From NCBI RefSeq assembly GCF_004403395.1, contig NZ_SOGN01000035.1:248001-312000 (forward strand): a stretch of 64,000 nucleotides of DNA, written 5' to 3'. Below, one piece after another: positions 8,028-16,673 of this stretch. The stretch's first letter is position 1. The number at the start of each line of letters is the position of its first letter. Both the position numbers and the translations under genes were made by a program. This DNA comes from Cryobacterium cheniae. GTDB taxonomy: Bacteria > Actinomycetota > Actinomycetes > Actinomycetales > Microbacteriaceae. The notes beneath the pieces are model-generated. The model saw nothing but the letters and a program-made list of their open reading frames with translations, had not been told where the DNA came from and did not search any database.

Positions 8028-10294
8028 CCGGCGACATCCGTGGACGGTTCCGCATCGGGGCGCTGACGCTCATGCTGCTGCTGGTCGTCGCCTATGCCGT
8101 CGGTCTCACCCTGAAGGGCGACGGCTTCAGCCCTCTGGTCGACGGTTGGCTGGCCATGCTGGCGCTGTGGGCACCCGTTCTCGTGGGCTGCGCGGCCGCG
8201 TACCGGGTGGGGCGCACGCAGATCGAGGTGGGTCTCGCCGCCGCCGCGCTGACCGCGAACGCCCTGGCGGACACCTACTCCCTCGTCACCGTGGATGCCG
8301 ACGGCAGGACACCGTTCCCCTCGCCGGCCGACATCGGCTACCTGCTGTTCTATCTGCTCCTGCTCTGCGCCCTGGCCGTGCTCGTGAACCGGCAGCTGCG
8401 CGGAACGGCCCGGTCCGTCCTCCTCGACACCGCCGTGGGCTCGCTGGGGGCCGCCGCCGTCCTGGCCGTCATCCTCAGCCCGGTCTTCGATACCGCCGCC
8501 GCGAACCCGCTCAGCATCGTCGCCGTCATCGCGGCCGCCTATCCGGTGCTCGACCTGCTGGTGGTGGCGGCGATCGCCGGGATCGTGGCGTCGCACGGAC
8601 CGGACGCCGGCAAGCGCTGGATGCTGCTCGTCGCCGGCCTGCTGATCTTCGCCGCCGCCGACACCGTCTTCGCCCTGCAGGGCGACACCTACATCGTCGG
8701 CACCCCGCTGGACGCGAGCTGGACCATCGGAGTCGTGCTGATCGCGCTCTGGGTGGACGGCACCGCCCTCCCCCGCCCGGTGCGGGATCACCGGTCGGCG
8801 GCCACGACCATGTCCGCTCTGGCCGTGCCGATGGTGTCGACCATCGCCGGGCTCGGGGTGCTGATCCTCGCCAGCCAGGTGACGGTCTCGGCCTTCGCCG
8901 TGGCACTGGCCGGTGCCACCATGGCGCTGGCGGTGGTGCCGCTGGTCGGCCGGCAGCGGGTTCTGAACCTGCTGGCCCGAACAGACGACCTGACCGGGCT
9001 GCGCAACCGCCGCGCGTTCAACGCGGATGTGCCGACCCGGCTGGCCGCGGTCGAGGGTAGGGAGAGCGCCCTTCTCCTGCTGGACCTGGACCGGTTCAAG
9101 GAGGTCAACGACAGCCTCGGCCACGACGTGGGTGACCGGCTGCTGATTCAGGTCGGCATCCGTTTGACCCGTCAACTGCGTGCCGGAGACCTGCTGGCCC
9201 GGCTCGGCGGGGACGAGTTCGCCATCCTGCTCACGGGCTCCGGACGGGAGGACGCCCTGACGGTGGCCGTCAAACTGCGTGCCGCACTCGCCGAGCCGTT
9301 CCAGCTCGAGGGCATCACCCTGCAGACCAGCGCCAGTGTCGGAATCTCCCTGTATCCCGACCAGGGCAGCGATCTGACCGCGCTGCTCCGCAAGGCCGAT
9401 ATGGCCATGTACAAGGCGAAAACGGGCCGCAGCGGCCATCACGTGTACGACAGCGTCGACGACAGCCACGGCGAGATCCGGCTGCGCACCCTGGCCGAAC
9501 TGCGTCTCGCCCTCACCGATGAGCAGCTGGTCGTGCACTATCAGCCGAAGGTCGACCTCGCCACCGGGGCGGTACAGGACGTCGAAGCCCTCGTCCGCTG
9601 GAACCACCCCGAGCGCGGCCTGCTGCTGCCCGATCAGTTCGTCCCGATCATCGAGGAAGCCGGGCTGATGCACGCGCTGACGCAGGTAGTGCTGCGGCAG
9701 GCGCTGGACCAGGCGGTGCTCTGGCACGCGCAGGGGCGTCCGCTGACCATCGCCGTGAATCTGTCGGCCAGTTCCCTGGTCGACACGGAGCTGCCGGATC
9801 GGATCGGCGCCATGATCAGCGCCCGCGGTCTGCCCGCATCGCTCCTGGCCCTGGAGATCACCGAGGAGTTCCTCCTCAACGACCGGGACCGGGCCCGCGG
9901 CATCCTGACCCGGTTGCGGGAGCAGGGCATCCGCATCTCCGTCGACGACTTCGGCACGGGCTACAGTTCGCTCTCCTACCTGCGCGATCTGCCCATCGAC
10001 GAGCTCAAACTCGACCAGTCATTCGTCTTCCCGATGGCCGGCGATGAACGCGCCGCAACCCTGGTGTCGTCGGCCATCGCGCTGGCCCACAGCCTGGGGC
10101 TGCGCATGGTGGCCGAGGGCGTCGACAGCGGCGCCGCCTACGACCAACTGCTCGGCTACGGCTGCGACTTCGCGCAGGGTTTCCACCTGTCCCGGCCGGT
10201 TCCCGCCGCCGAGCTGGACGCCTGGCTCGCCGACCGGCGGGTGGCGGATGCCGAGTCAACGCTCCTGCTTGCCGCGGAGCCGGCCGAGGTGTAG
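8024..10294 (+). CDS. Membrane GGDEF-EAL protein 2, tandem paralogue
   Basis: 756 residues from GTG 8024, whose last two bases overlap the previous stop (GTGA). An in-frame ATG at 7988 is possible but would give a 40-nt overlap and a non-homologous N-terminus. The architecture matches the upstream protein throughout: multispanning N-terminus, GGDEF (RLGGDEF, GG at residue 395) and EAL (EALVRW at 521, DDFGTGYSS, ELKLDQ). Unlike its paralogue it keeps a canonical RAGD I-site five residues before GGDEF, so it should bind c-di-GMP allosterically. The late EAL motif reads AEGVD instead of AEGVE. The pair probably arose by tandem duplication. Confidence 0.95.
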   Translation: MTGDIRGRFRIGALTLMLLLVVAYAVGLTLKGDGFSPLVDGWLAMLALWAPVLVGCAAAYRVGRTQIEVGLAAAALTANALADTYSLVTVDADGRTPFPSPADIGYLLFYLLLLCALAVLVNRQLRGTARSVLLDTAVGSLGAAAVLAVILSPVFDTAAANPLSIVAVIAAAYPVLDLLVVAAIAGIVASHGPDAGKRWMLLVAGLLIFAAADTVFALQGDTYIVGTPLDASWTIGVVLIALWVDGTALPRPVRDHRSAATTMSALAVPMVSTIAGLGVLILASQVTVSAFAVALAGATMALAVVPLVGRQRVLNLLARTDDLTGLRNRRAFNADVPTRLAAVEGRESALLLLDLDRFKEVNDSLGHDVGDRLLIQVGIRLTRQLRAGDLLARLGGDEFAILLTGSGREDALTVAVKLRAALAEPFQLEGITLQTSASVGISLYPDQGSDLTALLRKADMAMYKAKTGRSGHHVYDSVDDSHGEIRLRTLAELRLALTDEQLVVHYQPKVDLATGAVQDVEALVRWNHPERGLLLPDQFVPIIEEAGLMHALTQVVLRQALDQAVLWHAQGRPLTIAVNLSASSLVDTELPDRIGAMISARGLPASLLALEITEEFLLNDRDRARGILTRLREQGIRISVDDFGTGYSSLSYLRDLPIDELKLDQSFVFPMAGDERAATLVSSAIALAHSLGLRMVAEGVDSGAAYDQLLGYGCDFAQGFHLSRPVPAAELDAWLADRRVADAESTLLLAAEPAEV

Positions 10295-10344
10295 ACCGCC
10301 CTGAAAACGCACCCCGTTCGGCGGGGAGCGGATTGGGGATCCTG

Positions 10345-11040
10345 ATGATGCGCCGACGGGCAACACTGCCACGGGCAACACCCCGGCGGGCGACACGGCG
10401 ACGGATGCTGCTGGTACCCCTGCTCCTGATTCCGACGCTGGCTCTGGCAGCCTGCAGCCCCTGGGCGCTTTTTCCCACCGAGACCGCATCGCCGTCCGCC
10501 ACCGTAACGGCCACGGCGACCCCTGCTCCGACGCCGACGCCGACTCCCACCAGCACGGACATCTCCCCCGGCACTCCCCCGCCGGAGCCGCCGGTTCCCT
10601 ACCTGTACACGATCGGGGTGGGGGCGCATCCGTCGGACACGCCGCCCTACGACCAGATGAGCTTCCGATTCAAGGGCGGGTTCCCCGGCTACACCTTGGA
10701 GTTCGTACCCGAACTCGACGGGGACGCCAGCGGGCTGCCGATCCCCATGCCCGGCACCAACCGCATCCTGAGGGTCGTCTTCACCGTGGCGCAGGCGCAC
10801 ACCGAACAGGGTGAGTCGAGTGTCGTCTCGGCGCCGCCCGCTTTCATCGGCTCCGACGCGATCACCCGCTATGCCCCGGCCGGAGACTTCGAGGGCTACG
10901 TCACCTACGGGATCGGGGTCGGGCGCCCGATGGATACCGTGCCGCAAACCCCGGTGCGCGTCTACGAGGTCGAGAAGATCGAGCAGGGCGAGCACCTCTA
11001 CGTCGTGGCGATCCAGATCGACTCCACGCAATGGCGCTGA
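10345..11040 (+). CDS. Putative secreted lipoprotein of unknown function
   Basis: 231 residues. A basic N-terminus (RRRATLPR...RRATRRR) leads into a hydrophobic segment ending in a lipobox, LALAAC (Cys37), so it should be diacylglyceryl-modified and membrane-anchored outside the cell. A Thr/Pro/Ala-rich linker (about 45-85) precedes a globular part of unknown fold with several Tyr/Pro motifs and no family I recognise. The start is one of two adjacent ATGs (10345, 10348) after GGGGAT at 6-nt spacing; an upstream in-frame TTG at 10333 is less likely. It may be cotranscribed with the GGDEF-EAL pair 50 nt upstream. Confidence 0.75.
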   Translation: MMRRRATLPRATPRRATRRRMLLVPLLLIPTLALAACSPWALFPTETASPSATVTATATPAPTPTPTPTSTDISPGTPPPEPPVPYLYTIGVGAHPSDTPPYDQMSFRFKGGFPGYTLEFVPELDGDASGLPIPMPGTNRILRVVFTVAQAHTEQGESSVVSAPPAFIGSDAITRYAPAGDFEGYVTYGIGVGRPMDTVPQTPVRVYEVEKIEQGEHLYVVAIQIDSTQWR

Positions 11041-11116
11041 GCCGGCAGTCCTCGCGCGCTTTCGGGGCCTTCGCGCGCTTTGAGCCGAGGCCTGCAGCCC
11101 AGCTCACGGCTCAGGC

Positions 11117-11171
11117 TATGGAAGCCGGCGCACGGTAGAACGTGCGCCCCCGTCCACAGGGTGCGCCGCGG
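11117..11171. repeat. Palindromic repeat family 1, copy 1 (degenerate)
   Basis: GGAAGCCGGCGCACG (11120-11134), a 6-nt loop, then CGTGCGCCCCCGTCC. The right arm has mismatches relative to the copy near 60.94 kb, but the flanks (TAT before, ACAGGGTGCGCCGCG after) are shared. It is the main content of the 295-nt gap between the lipoprotein and the cation ATPase; no gene was found there. Confidence 0.7.
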
Positions 11172-11335
11172 GCGCGGCCACCGGGTCGGGCACCTCGCGA
11201 GGGTGGAGCGCCAACCGCCCGTGCCGGGAGGCGGGACCGGTGCGTGGGCAGACGGGGATCCCCGGCCCGGTTCTACACTGGGAGGAGCCGCGGGCCAGAC
11301 CGACCCGGCATTCCCGGAAACGAGGAACCCACCCG

Positions 11336-14161
11336 ATGGACGTGTCTGCTCAATCGGACGAACTGGACCCGATCGACCGCCTCGAGGTCGATCCCTCCAT
11401 CACCGAGGCCACCGAGATCGCCCGCCGGCTCGAGACCGATGCCACTCGCGGCCTCACCGGCGCCGAAGCCGCGCGCCGCCTCGCCGCCGACGGCCCGAAC
11501 GAACTGCGCGGCGTGCGCCCGGTACCGTTCTGGCGCCGGATCCTGACCCAGTTCAACGACCCGCTGATCTACCTGCTGCTGGTCGCCACCGCGGTGTCGC
11601 TCGGCGCCTGGCTGATCGAGGGGGCGTCCGGCCTGCCCGTCGACGCCATCGTGATCGCCGCGATCGTGGTGCTCAACGCTGTGCTCGGCCTGGTGCAGGA
11701 GGCGCGCGCCGACAACGCCGTGGCCGCCCTGTCGACCATGACCGCGGCATCCTCGACCGTCCTGCGCGACGGGCTGCTCACCACCGTGCCGAGCACCGAG
11801 CTGGTGCGCGGCGACCTGCTGGTGCTGGGCGAGGGCGACAGTGTGGGGGCGGATGCCCGCCTCACCGAGGCGAGCTCGCTGCGGATCGCCGAGGCCTCCC
11901 TGACCGGCGAGAGCGAGGCCGTCACCAAGAACCCGCGGGCCCTGGCCTCCGCGGCCGCCCTCGGCGATCGCCTGAACATGGTCTTCAAGGGAACCGCCGT
12001 CAGCCAGGGCGTCGGTCGCGGCATCGTCACCGGGACCGGCATGGACACCGAGGTGGGCGCCATCGCCACGATGCTCGACCGCACCGAGGCGAACCCCACC
12101 CCCCTGCAGACCGAGATCGGCCACATCGGCAAGCTGCTCAGCATCGTCGTGATCGCGATCGCCCTGGTCGTGATGCTCACCATCGTGCTCGTGCAGGGCG
12201 TGTCCACCCCCGCCGACTTCGTCACCGTGTTCCTGCTCGGGGTGTCCCTTGCGGTCGCGGCCGTTCCCGAGGGGCTGCCGGCGATCCTGTCGGTGATCCT
12301 GTCCATCGGGGTGCAGCGGATGGCGCGGCAGAACGCCGTGGTCAAGAACCTGAAGTCCGTGGAGACCCTGGGCTCCGCATCCGTCATCTGCTGCGACAAA
12401 ACCGGAACGCTGACCCGCAACGAGATGACGATCCAGCAGCTGCTGACCGCCTCCGGCCGGGTGGATGTGACCGGGGTGGGTTATCGTCCCGAGGGCGAAC
12501 TGATGCAGGGCGGTGCACCGCTCACCGACCCGGCGCTCCGGTTCGAGGCCCAGCTGGTGCTGGGCGTCGGCTCCCTCGCCGGCAACGCCCAGCTGACCGA
12601 GCAGGACGGTGAGTGGGAGATCCAGGGTGACCCCACCGAGGCCGCGTTCCTGGTGGCCGCGGCCAAGCTCGAGGGCACGACCGGGCACATGGCCCGGTTC
12701 GATCGTCTCGAAGAGATGCCGTTCACCTCGGAACGCAAGATGATGTCCACCCTGCACCAGGAGACCAGCGACGACAGCCTGCGCATCTTCAGCAAGGGCG
12801 CGCCCGACGTGCTCCTCGGGCGTTGCACCTTTCTGCAGGTCGGCGAGAGCGTCGTGCCGCTGACCGATCAGCAGCGGCAACGGATGCTGGCCGACATCGA
12901 GGCGCTCTCGGCCCAGGCCTTCCGCACCCTGGGTGTCGCCTACCGCCGCGCCGACGAGAACACGGCGCCGCTGGACGAGGCCGACGAGCAGGGCCTGATC
13001 TACGCCGGCGTCGTCGGCATCATCGACCCGCCCCGCGCCGAGGTGCCGCCGGCCATCCGGGAAGCCCACCGGGCGGGCGTGCGGGTGATCATGATCACCG
13101 GCGACCACCCCGCCACGGCCGCCCGGATCGCGAGCGACCTGGGGATCGTCGAACCGGGCGCGAGCGCGCTGGCGGGGGCGGACCTCGACCACCTCGACGA
13201 GGCGGGGCTGCGGGAGGCGGTGCGCGGGACATCCGTGTTCGCCCGTGTCTCCCCGCGCCACAAGCTGCGCATCGTCGACGCCCTGCAGGCCAATGGCGAC
13301 ATCGTGGCGATGACCGGCGACGGCGTCAACGACGCGCCGGCCCTGAAGTCCGCCGACATCGGCGTGGCGATGGGGATCACCGGCACCGAGGTGACCAAAG
13401 AGGCCGCGAAGATGATCCTGGTCGACGACAACTTCGCCACCATCGTCGCCGCGGTGCGGGCCGGCCGGGTCATCCTCGACAACATCAAGAAGTTCCTGCG
13501 CTACCTGCTCTCCTCGAACATGGGCGAGGTGCTCACCGTGTTCCTCGGCGTGCTCCTCGCCGGGGTGCTGGGACTGACCGGCGCCAGCAACGAGACCGTC
13601 GTGCTGCCCCTGCTGGTCACCCAGATCCTCTGGATCAACCTGATCACCGACTCCGGCCCGGCCCTGGCGATGGGCGTCGACCCGGAGATCGACGACGTGA
13701 TGGCCCGCCCGCCGCGCGGGATCCAGGAGCGCATGATCGACCTGCGGATGTGGTTGGGCATCATGACGACCGGCCTGGTGATGGCGGTCGTCACCCTCAC
13801 CACCATCGACCTGTTCCTGCCCGGCGGGCTGCTGCCGGAACTGGATCCCGGCACCGACGACCTCACCCTGGCCCGCACCGCGGGGTTCACCACCCTGGTC
13901 TTCGCCCAGCTGTTCAACACCCTCAACGCGCGCTCCGAACTGACCACCGCGTTCCACCGCCTGTTCGTCAACCCGTGGTTGTGGGGGGCGATCCTGCTCG
14001 CGGTCCTGCTGCAGGTGGCTGTGGTCGAACTTCCGCTCCTGCAAACCGCGTTCGGGACGACCTCGATGGACCCCTTGCACTGGGCCGTCTGCGCGGGCAT
14101 GGCATCCGTCGTGCTGTGGGTCGAGGAAGTCCGCAAGTGGATGCTGCGGGCGCGCGCCTGA
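11336..14161 (+). CDS. P2-type cation-transporting ATPase (Ca2+-ATPase/PMCA-like)
   Basis: 941 residues, the usual length for P2 ATPases. Visible: cation-ATPase N-terminal domain, actuator motif TGES (about 190), PEGLPA in M4, phosphorylation motif CCDKTGTLT (Asp354), hinge GDGVNDAPALK (about 661) and a C-terminal membrane domain with about six helices. PEGLP and the overall pattern place it with calcium/monovalent P2 pumps rather than the heavy-metal P1B class (no CPC in M4). Family role: ATP-driven export of Ca2+ or a related cation. ATG 11336 follows GAGGA at 9 nt; the frame is open upstream but without homology. Confidence 0.93.
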   Translation: MDVSAQSDELDPIDRLEVDPSITEATEIARRLETDATRGLTGAEAARRLAADGPNELRGVRPVPFWRRILTQFNDPLIYLLLVATAVSLGAWLIEGASGLPVDAIVIAAIVVLNAVLGLVQEARADNAVAALSTMTAASSTVLRDGLLTTVPSTELVRGDLLVLGEGDSVGADARLTEASSLRIAEASLTGESEAVTKNPRALASAAALGDRLNMVFKGTAVSQGVGRGIVTGTGMDTEVGAIATMLDRTEANPTPLQTEIGHIGKLLSIVVIAIALVVMLTIVLVQGVSTPADFVTVFLLGVSLAVAAVPEGLPAILSVILSIGVQRMARQNAVVKNLKSVETLGSASVICCDKTGTLTRNEMTIQQLLTASGRVDVTGVGYRPEGELMQGGAPLTDPALRFEAQLVLGVGSLAGNAQLTEQDGEWEIQGDPTEAAFLVAAAKLEGTTGHMARFDRLEEMPFTSERKMMSTLHQETSDDSLRIFSKGAPDVLLGRCTFLQVGESVVPLTDQQRQRMLADIEALSAQAFRTLGVAYRRADENTAPLDEADEQGLIYAGVVGIIDPPRAEVPPAIREAHRAGVRVIMITGDHPATAARIASDLGIVEPGASALAGADLDHLDEAGLREAVRGTSVFARVSPRHKLRIVDALQANGDIVAMTGDGVNDAPALKSADIGVAMGITGTEVTKEAAKMILVDDNFATIVAAVRAGRVILDNIKKFLRYLLSSNMGEVLTVFLGVLLAGVLGLTGASNETVVLPLLVTQILWINLITDSGPALAMGVDPEIDDVMARPPRGIQERMIDLRMWLGIMTTGLVMAVVTLTTIDLFLPGGLLPELDPGTDDLTLARTAGFTTLVFAQLFNTLNARSELTTAFHRLFVNPWLWGAILLAVLLQVAVVELPLLQTAFGTTSMDPLHWAVCAGMASVVLWVEEVRKWMLRARA

Positions 14162-14214
14162 CCCCGTTGCCGGCACCGCGCATCCGTTCTCGAAAAGTGC
14201 ATTAGCATCGGCAC

Positions 14215-14715
14215 ATGAGCGTGTCAGGACCGCCGGACCCCGCTGCCGAAAAGCCGGCCGCCACACTCCGCGGCACCGAAACGGATGTCCAGCGCCTCGA
14301 CCGCAACTGGCTGTCCCTGTTGCAGGAGCTCCGGGTCACTCAGACGGGCACCCAGATCGTGGGTGGCTTCCTACTCGCCCTCGCCTTCCAGCCGCGGTTC
14401 ACCGATCTCGACCGGTACCAGCTCACCGTGTATCTGATTCTCGTCGCCACGGCCGCCACCACCACCGTGCTGGCGCTCGGGCCGGTCAGCCTGCACCGGC
14501 TGCTCTTCGGGAAGCACGCGATGAAGCAGATCGTGCGGGTCGCCGATATTCTCGTGCGGGCCACGCTGGTCGGTGTCGCCGTGATCCTGTCCGGCACCAC
14601 ACTGCTGGTCTTCGATGTGGTGCTCGACCGAACGGCCGGTCAGCTGGCCGGGGCCGCGGTGCTGCTCGTCATCGTGGCGGTGTGGCTGATCCTGCCGCGC
14701 CTGGCGAAGCGCTGA
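14215..14715 (+). CDS. DUF6328-like small membrane protein
   Basis: 166 residues with a charged N-terminus (LDRNWLSLLQELRVTQTGTQ), then four hydrophobic segments (about 48-60, 70-92, 112-135 and 143-162). The LLxELRVxQxGxQILxGFLL stretch is typical of actinobacterial DUF6328 membrane proteins, whose function is unknown. ATG 14215 has no clear Shine-Dalgarno; a TAGCAT -10-like hexamer lies 7 nt before the ATG, so the transcript may be leaderless (inference). The gene follows the cation ATPase by 53 nt. Confidence 0.8.
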   Translation: MSVSGPPDPAAEKPAATLRGTETDVQRLDRNWLSLLQELRVTQTGTQIVGGFLLALAFQPRFTDLDRYQLTVYLILVATAATTTVLALGPVSLHRLLFGKHAMKQIVRVADILVRATLVGVAVILSGTTLLVFDVVLDRTAGQLAGAAVLLVIVAVWLILPRLAKR

Positions 14716-14717
14716 CC

Positions 14718-14800
14718 GGCACACACTGACTGGCACGCACTGACTGGCACACACTGACGCGCGCGCACTCACGCGCACACACTGACGCCGAACAGTGACG
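14718..14800 (+). repeat. 14-nt tandem repeats downstream of DUF6328 gene
   Basis: GGCACACACTGACT, GGCACGCACTGACT and GGCACACACTGACG lie head to tail (14718-14759), then two diverged (A/G)CACACTGACG-type units. This fills the convergent space before the nuclease gene. No good stem-loop was seen. Confidence 0.65.
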
Positions 14801-14825
14801 CCAGGCGCGCGTCGGCTGTGCTGCG

Positions 14826-15497
14826 TCAGCAGGTGCCCCACTGCCCCGCGCCGGCCGTGTTCGCGGCGTCCTCGGCCGCACGCAGCAGCGGGTAATGGGC
14901 GTCGTTCGGTGCGATGTTGAGCGACTCGGCAGCTCCGCCGGCGACGAGCTCGTAGTTGACGAATCGCCCATCCTCGGTCCAGAGGTAGAACAGGCTGCGA
15001 CCATACTGGTCGGTCGGATCCTGATCGGCGGCAACCCAGGTCCGGCTGCCCTCGGGAAGCAGAGTCCGCAGTTGCTCCGTGGCCTGGTCGCCGAAGCATT
15101 CGGCACGGTCCCCCACCTCCGGTGTATCGATTCCGAGGAGTCGCACCTTGACGTCATCCGTCGTCGCCACCAGGGCGTTCGGCTGGTCCGCGCGCAGAAA
15201 GAGCGTGTCGCCATCGTGCACATACTCCACCGTCATCGGGACTGCTCCACTCGGCGGCGCCGGGATGTCGGCTGGCCCTGTCTCGGCTGGCCCTGTCTCG
15301 GCTGGCCCGGTCTCGGCAGTGCCGTCCTCGGCGGTCGCCACCGGGTCGGTGCTTTCGCTCGCCCCGCCGAGCGGCGAACTCAGGAGGCTCTCGAACACGG
15401 GTGTGAGCAGCCCCGACTGCTGGGCCCAGGCGATGCCGAGCACGCCGAGAACGAGAACGCCGGCCAGCAGGCCCGAACGGCCCTGTCTTATCCCCAT
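14826..15497 (-). CDS. Secreted thermonuclease-family (SNase-like) nuclease
   Basis: 223 residues. A short basic N-terminus and hydrophobic segment (about 8-28) look like a signal peptide or anchor. A low-complexity linker follows with three AETGP repeats (61-75), then an SNase-like OB-fold domain (about 87-223). Catalytic residues are seen: Arg119 and Glu127 in VRLLGIDTPE, Arg167 in QYGRSLF, and Asp95/Asp97 for calcium. Family role: Ca2+-dependent cleavage of extracellular DNA/RNA. The Shine-Dalgarno GGAGG directly abuts the ATG, an atypical spacing; no better start is visible. Two cysteines (134, 223) could form a disulfide. Confidence 0.9.
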   Translation of the reverse strand: MGIRQGRSGLLAGVLVLGVLGIAWAQQSGLLTPVFESLLSSPLGGASESTDPVATAEDGTAETGPAETGPAETGPADIPAPPSGAVPMTVEYVHDGDTLFLRADQPNALVATTDDVKVRLLGIDTPEVGDRAECFGDQATEQLRTLLPEGSRTWVAADQDPTDQYGRSLFYLWTEDGRFVNYELVAGGAAESLNIAPNDAHYPLLRAAEDAANTAGAGQWGTC

Positions 15498-15538
15498 CCT
15501 CCGAGACTAGGGCAGAGTCGGCACCGCCGCCGGTCGGG

Positions 15539-16486
15539 CTACAGCGTGACGGTTTCCTCGACGGCGTGGAACCACGGCGGATACACGACGACCTTGGGCT
15601 TGTACGCCCCGGCGGCGAGGATGGCGCGCACGGCGTCGCGCACCTTGTCGTTGGCGACACCCACGAGGGTGACCAGTTCGAACGGGAACGACTCGGTGAC
15701 AAGCAGTTCCGCCTCCCGGATCTTCTGGGACTCCTGGTCGGCGCGCAGCGAACGGAGCATCCGGTCGGCGGTTTCGGGAGCGGCGCCGAACCGGGTCAGG
15801 GCCCCGGCGGCATCCCCGTTGGTCACCGCGACGGCCGCTGCGGAGGCGTCCTCGGCGGCGGCCTGGGCGTCGTGGAGCTTCTTGACCGTGCTGACCAGAA
15901 TGACGAAGTCATACGTCTCGGCACTGTGCGCCTCCGGCGACAGGCGCGGGTCGTTGGACGCCGTGAGGAGGCTGTCCCACAGGCGCGCATTGGGCGAGAG
16001 GAAGAACGGAACGAAGCTGGCGACGCTGGCGCTGTCGTCTCCGGCGACGAGCGCGGCACGCCGGGCCGCACGTTGGGGTGCCGACGACAGGTCAACGACC
16101 GGTCGGTCGGTCCAGGCGTCGCTCGCGTCGGCGAGCAGGCGTCCGCTGTTCAGGATGCCGGCCAGGTTACGAATGTGGGTGACGTGGTAGATCCGCTGCT
16201 CACCGACGTTGTCATGGGCGGTTTTCGTGCTCCTGACGGGCTTCACCGTGCTCGCTGCCCTGGCGGTGGCCGGTTTCGCGGCCGCGGTCTTCTCGCCCAG
16301 AGTGGGGTTGGGTCCGCCGAGGGTCACGGTGCGCGGTGACGGCGAGCTGCGCAGTGACGGTGCGCGCCCTGCGGACTTGCTCCGGCTGGTGCGGGTGGTC
16401 ACGCCCGGCACGATTTCGGGAGCGGCTTTCGGGAAACAGCTGGCGCAGAGGCCGCCCTCAAGTCCATGGATACATTCGTCGCTCAA
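15539..16486 (-). CDS. DarT-like (DUF4433) ADP-ribosyltransferase with N-terminal Cys/His motif, no DarG partner
   Basis: About 315 residues from TTG 16486 (AAAGG about 10 nt upstream); the frame is open to 16567, so the start is uncertain. The N-terminus has a compact metal-site-like motif, C-x-H-G-L-x4-C-x2-C (Cys5, His7, Cys14, Cys17), then a basic Pro/Ser linker. The C-terminal two thirds resemble the DarT/DUF4433 fold: IYHVTHIRNLAGILNSGRL, then the RAARR...FVPFFLSPNARL segment and REAELLVTES with the likely catalytic Glu. DarT enzymes ADP-ribosylate thymidine in single-stranded DNA and are normally neutralised by a macrodomain protein, DarG. No macrodomain gene is nearby. Activity and target are therefore unproven. 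Confidence 0.75.
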   Translation of the reverse strand: MSDECIHGLEGGLCASCFPKAAPEIVPGVTTRTSRSKSAGRAPSLRSSPSPRTVTLGGPNPTLGEKTAAAKPATARAASTVKPVRSTKTAHDNVGEQRIYHVTHIRNLAGILNSGRLLADASDAWTDRPVVDLSSAPQRAARRAALVAGDDSASVASFVPFFLSPNARLWDSLLTASNDPRLSPEAHSAETYDFVILVSTVKKLHDAQAAAEDASAAAVAVTNGDAAGALTRFGAAPETADRMLRSLRADQESQKIREAELLVTESFPFELVTLVGVANDKVRDAVRAILAAGAYKPKVVVYPPWFHAVEETVTL

Positions 16487-16673
16487 GCTGGAAAAACCTT
16501 TCGTGTGTGTGACCCCCACACTCTTCAAGTCCGATGCTCGAAGACCACATATCAACGGTACGGTCATTTCTGACCTCGTGGTGACCGTTGACGGGATTCG
16601 TTGGTCCCATTTCGGCCTGAACCCGAACCGACGGTGCCTTGCCGCTGCCGGTGAAGGATGCTACTACCGACGT

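Noticed and set aside
11273-14266. 997-residue open frame on the minus strand opposite the cation ATPase
   Set aside because: It is a GC-driven shadow of a gene with clear P-type ATPase motifs; composition is dominated by His/Gly/Arg/Gln and has no recognisable domain.
14718-14800. Possible CRISPR or VNTR array downstream of the DUF6328 gene
   Set aside because: Units are only 14 nt with no spacers; recorded as tandem repeats only.
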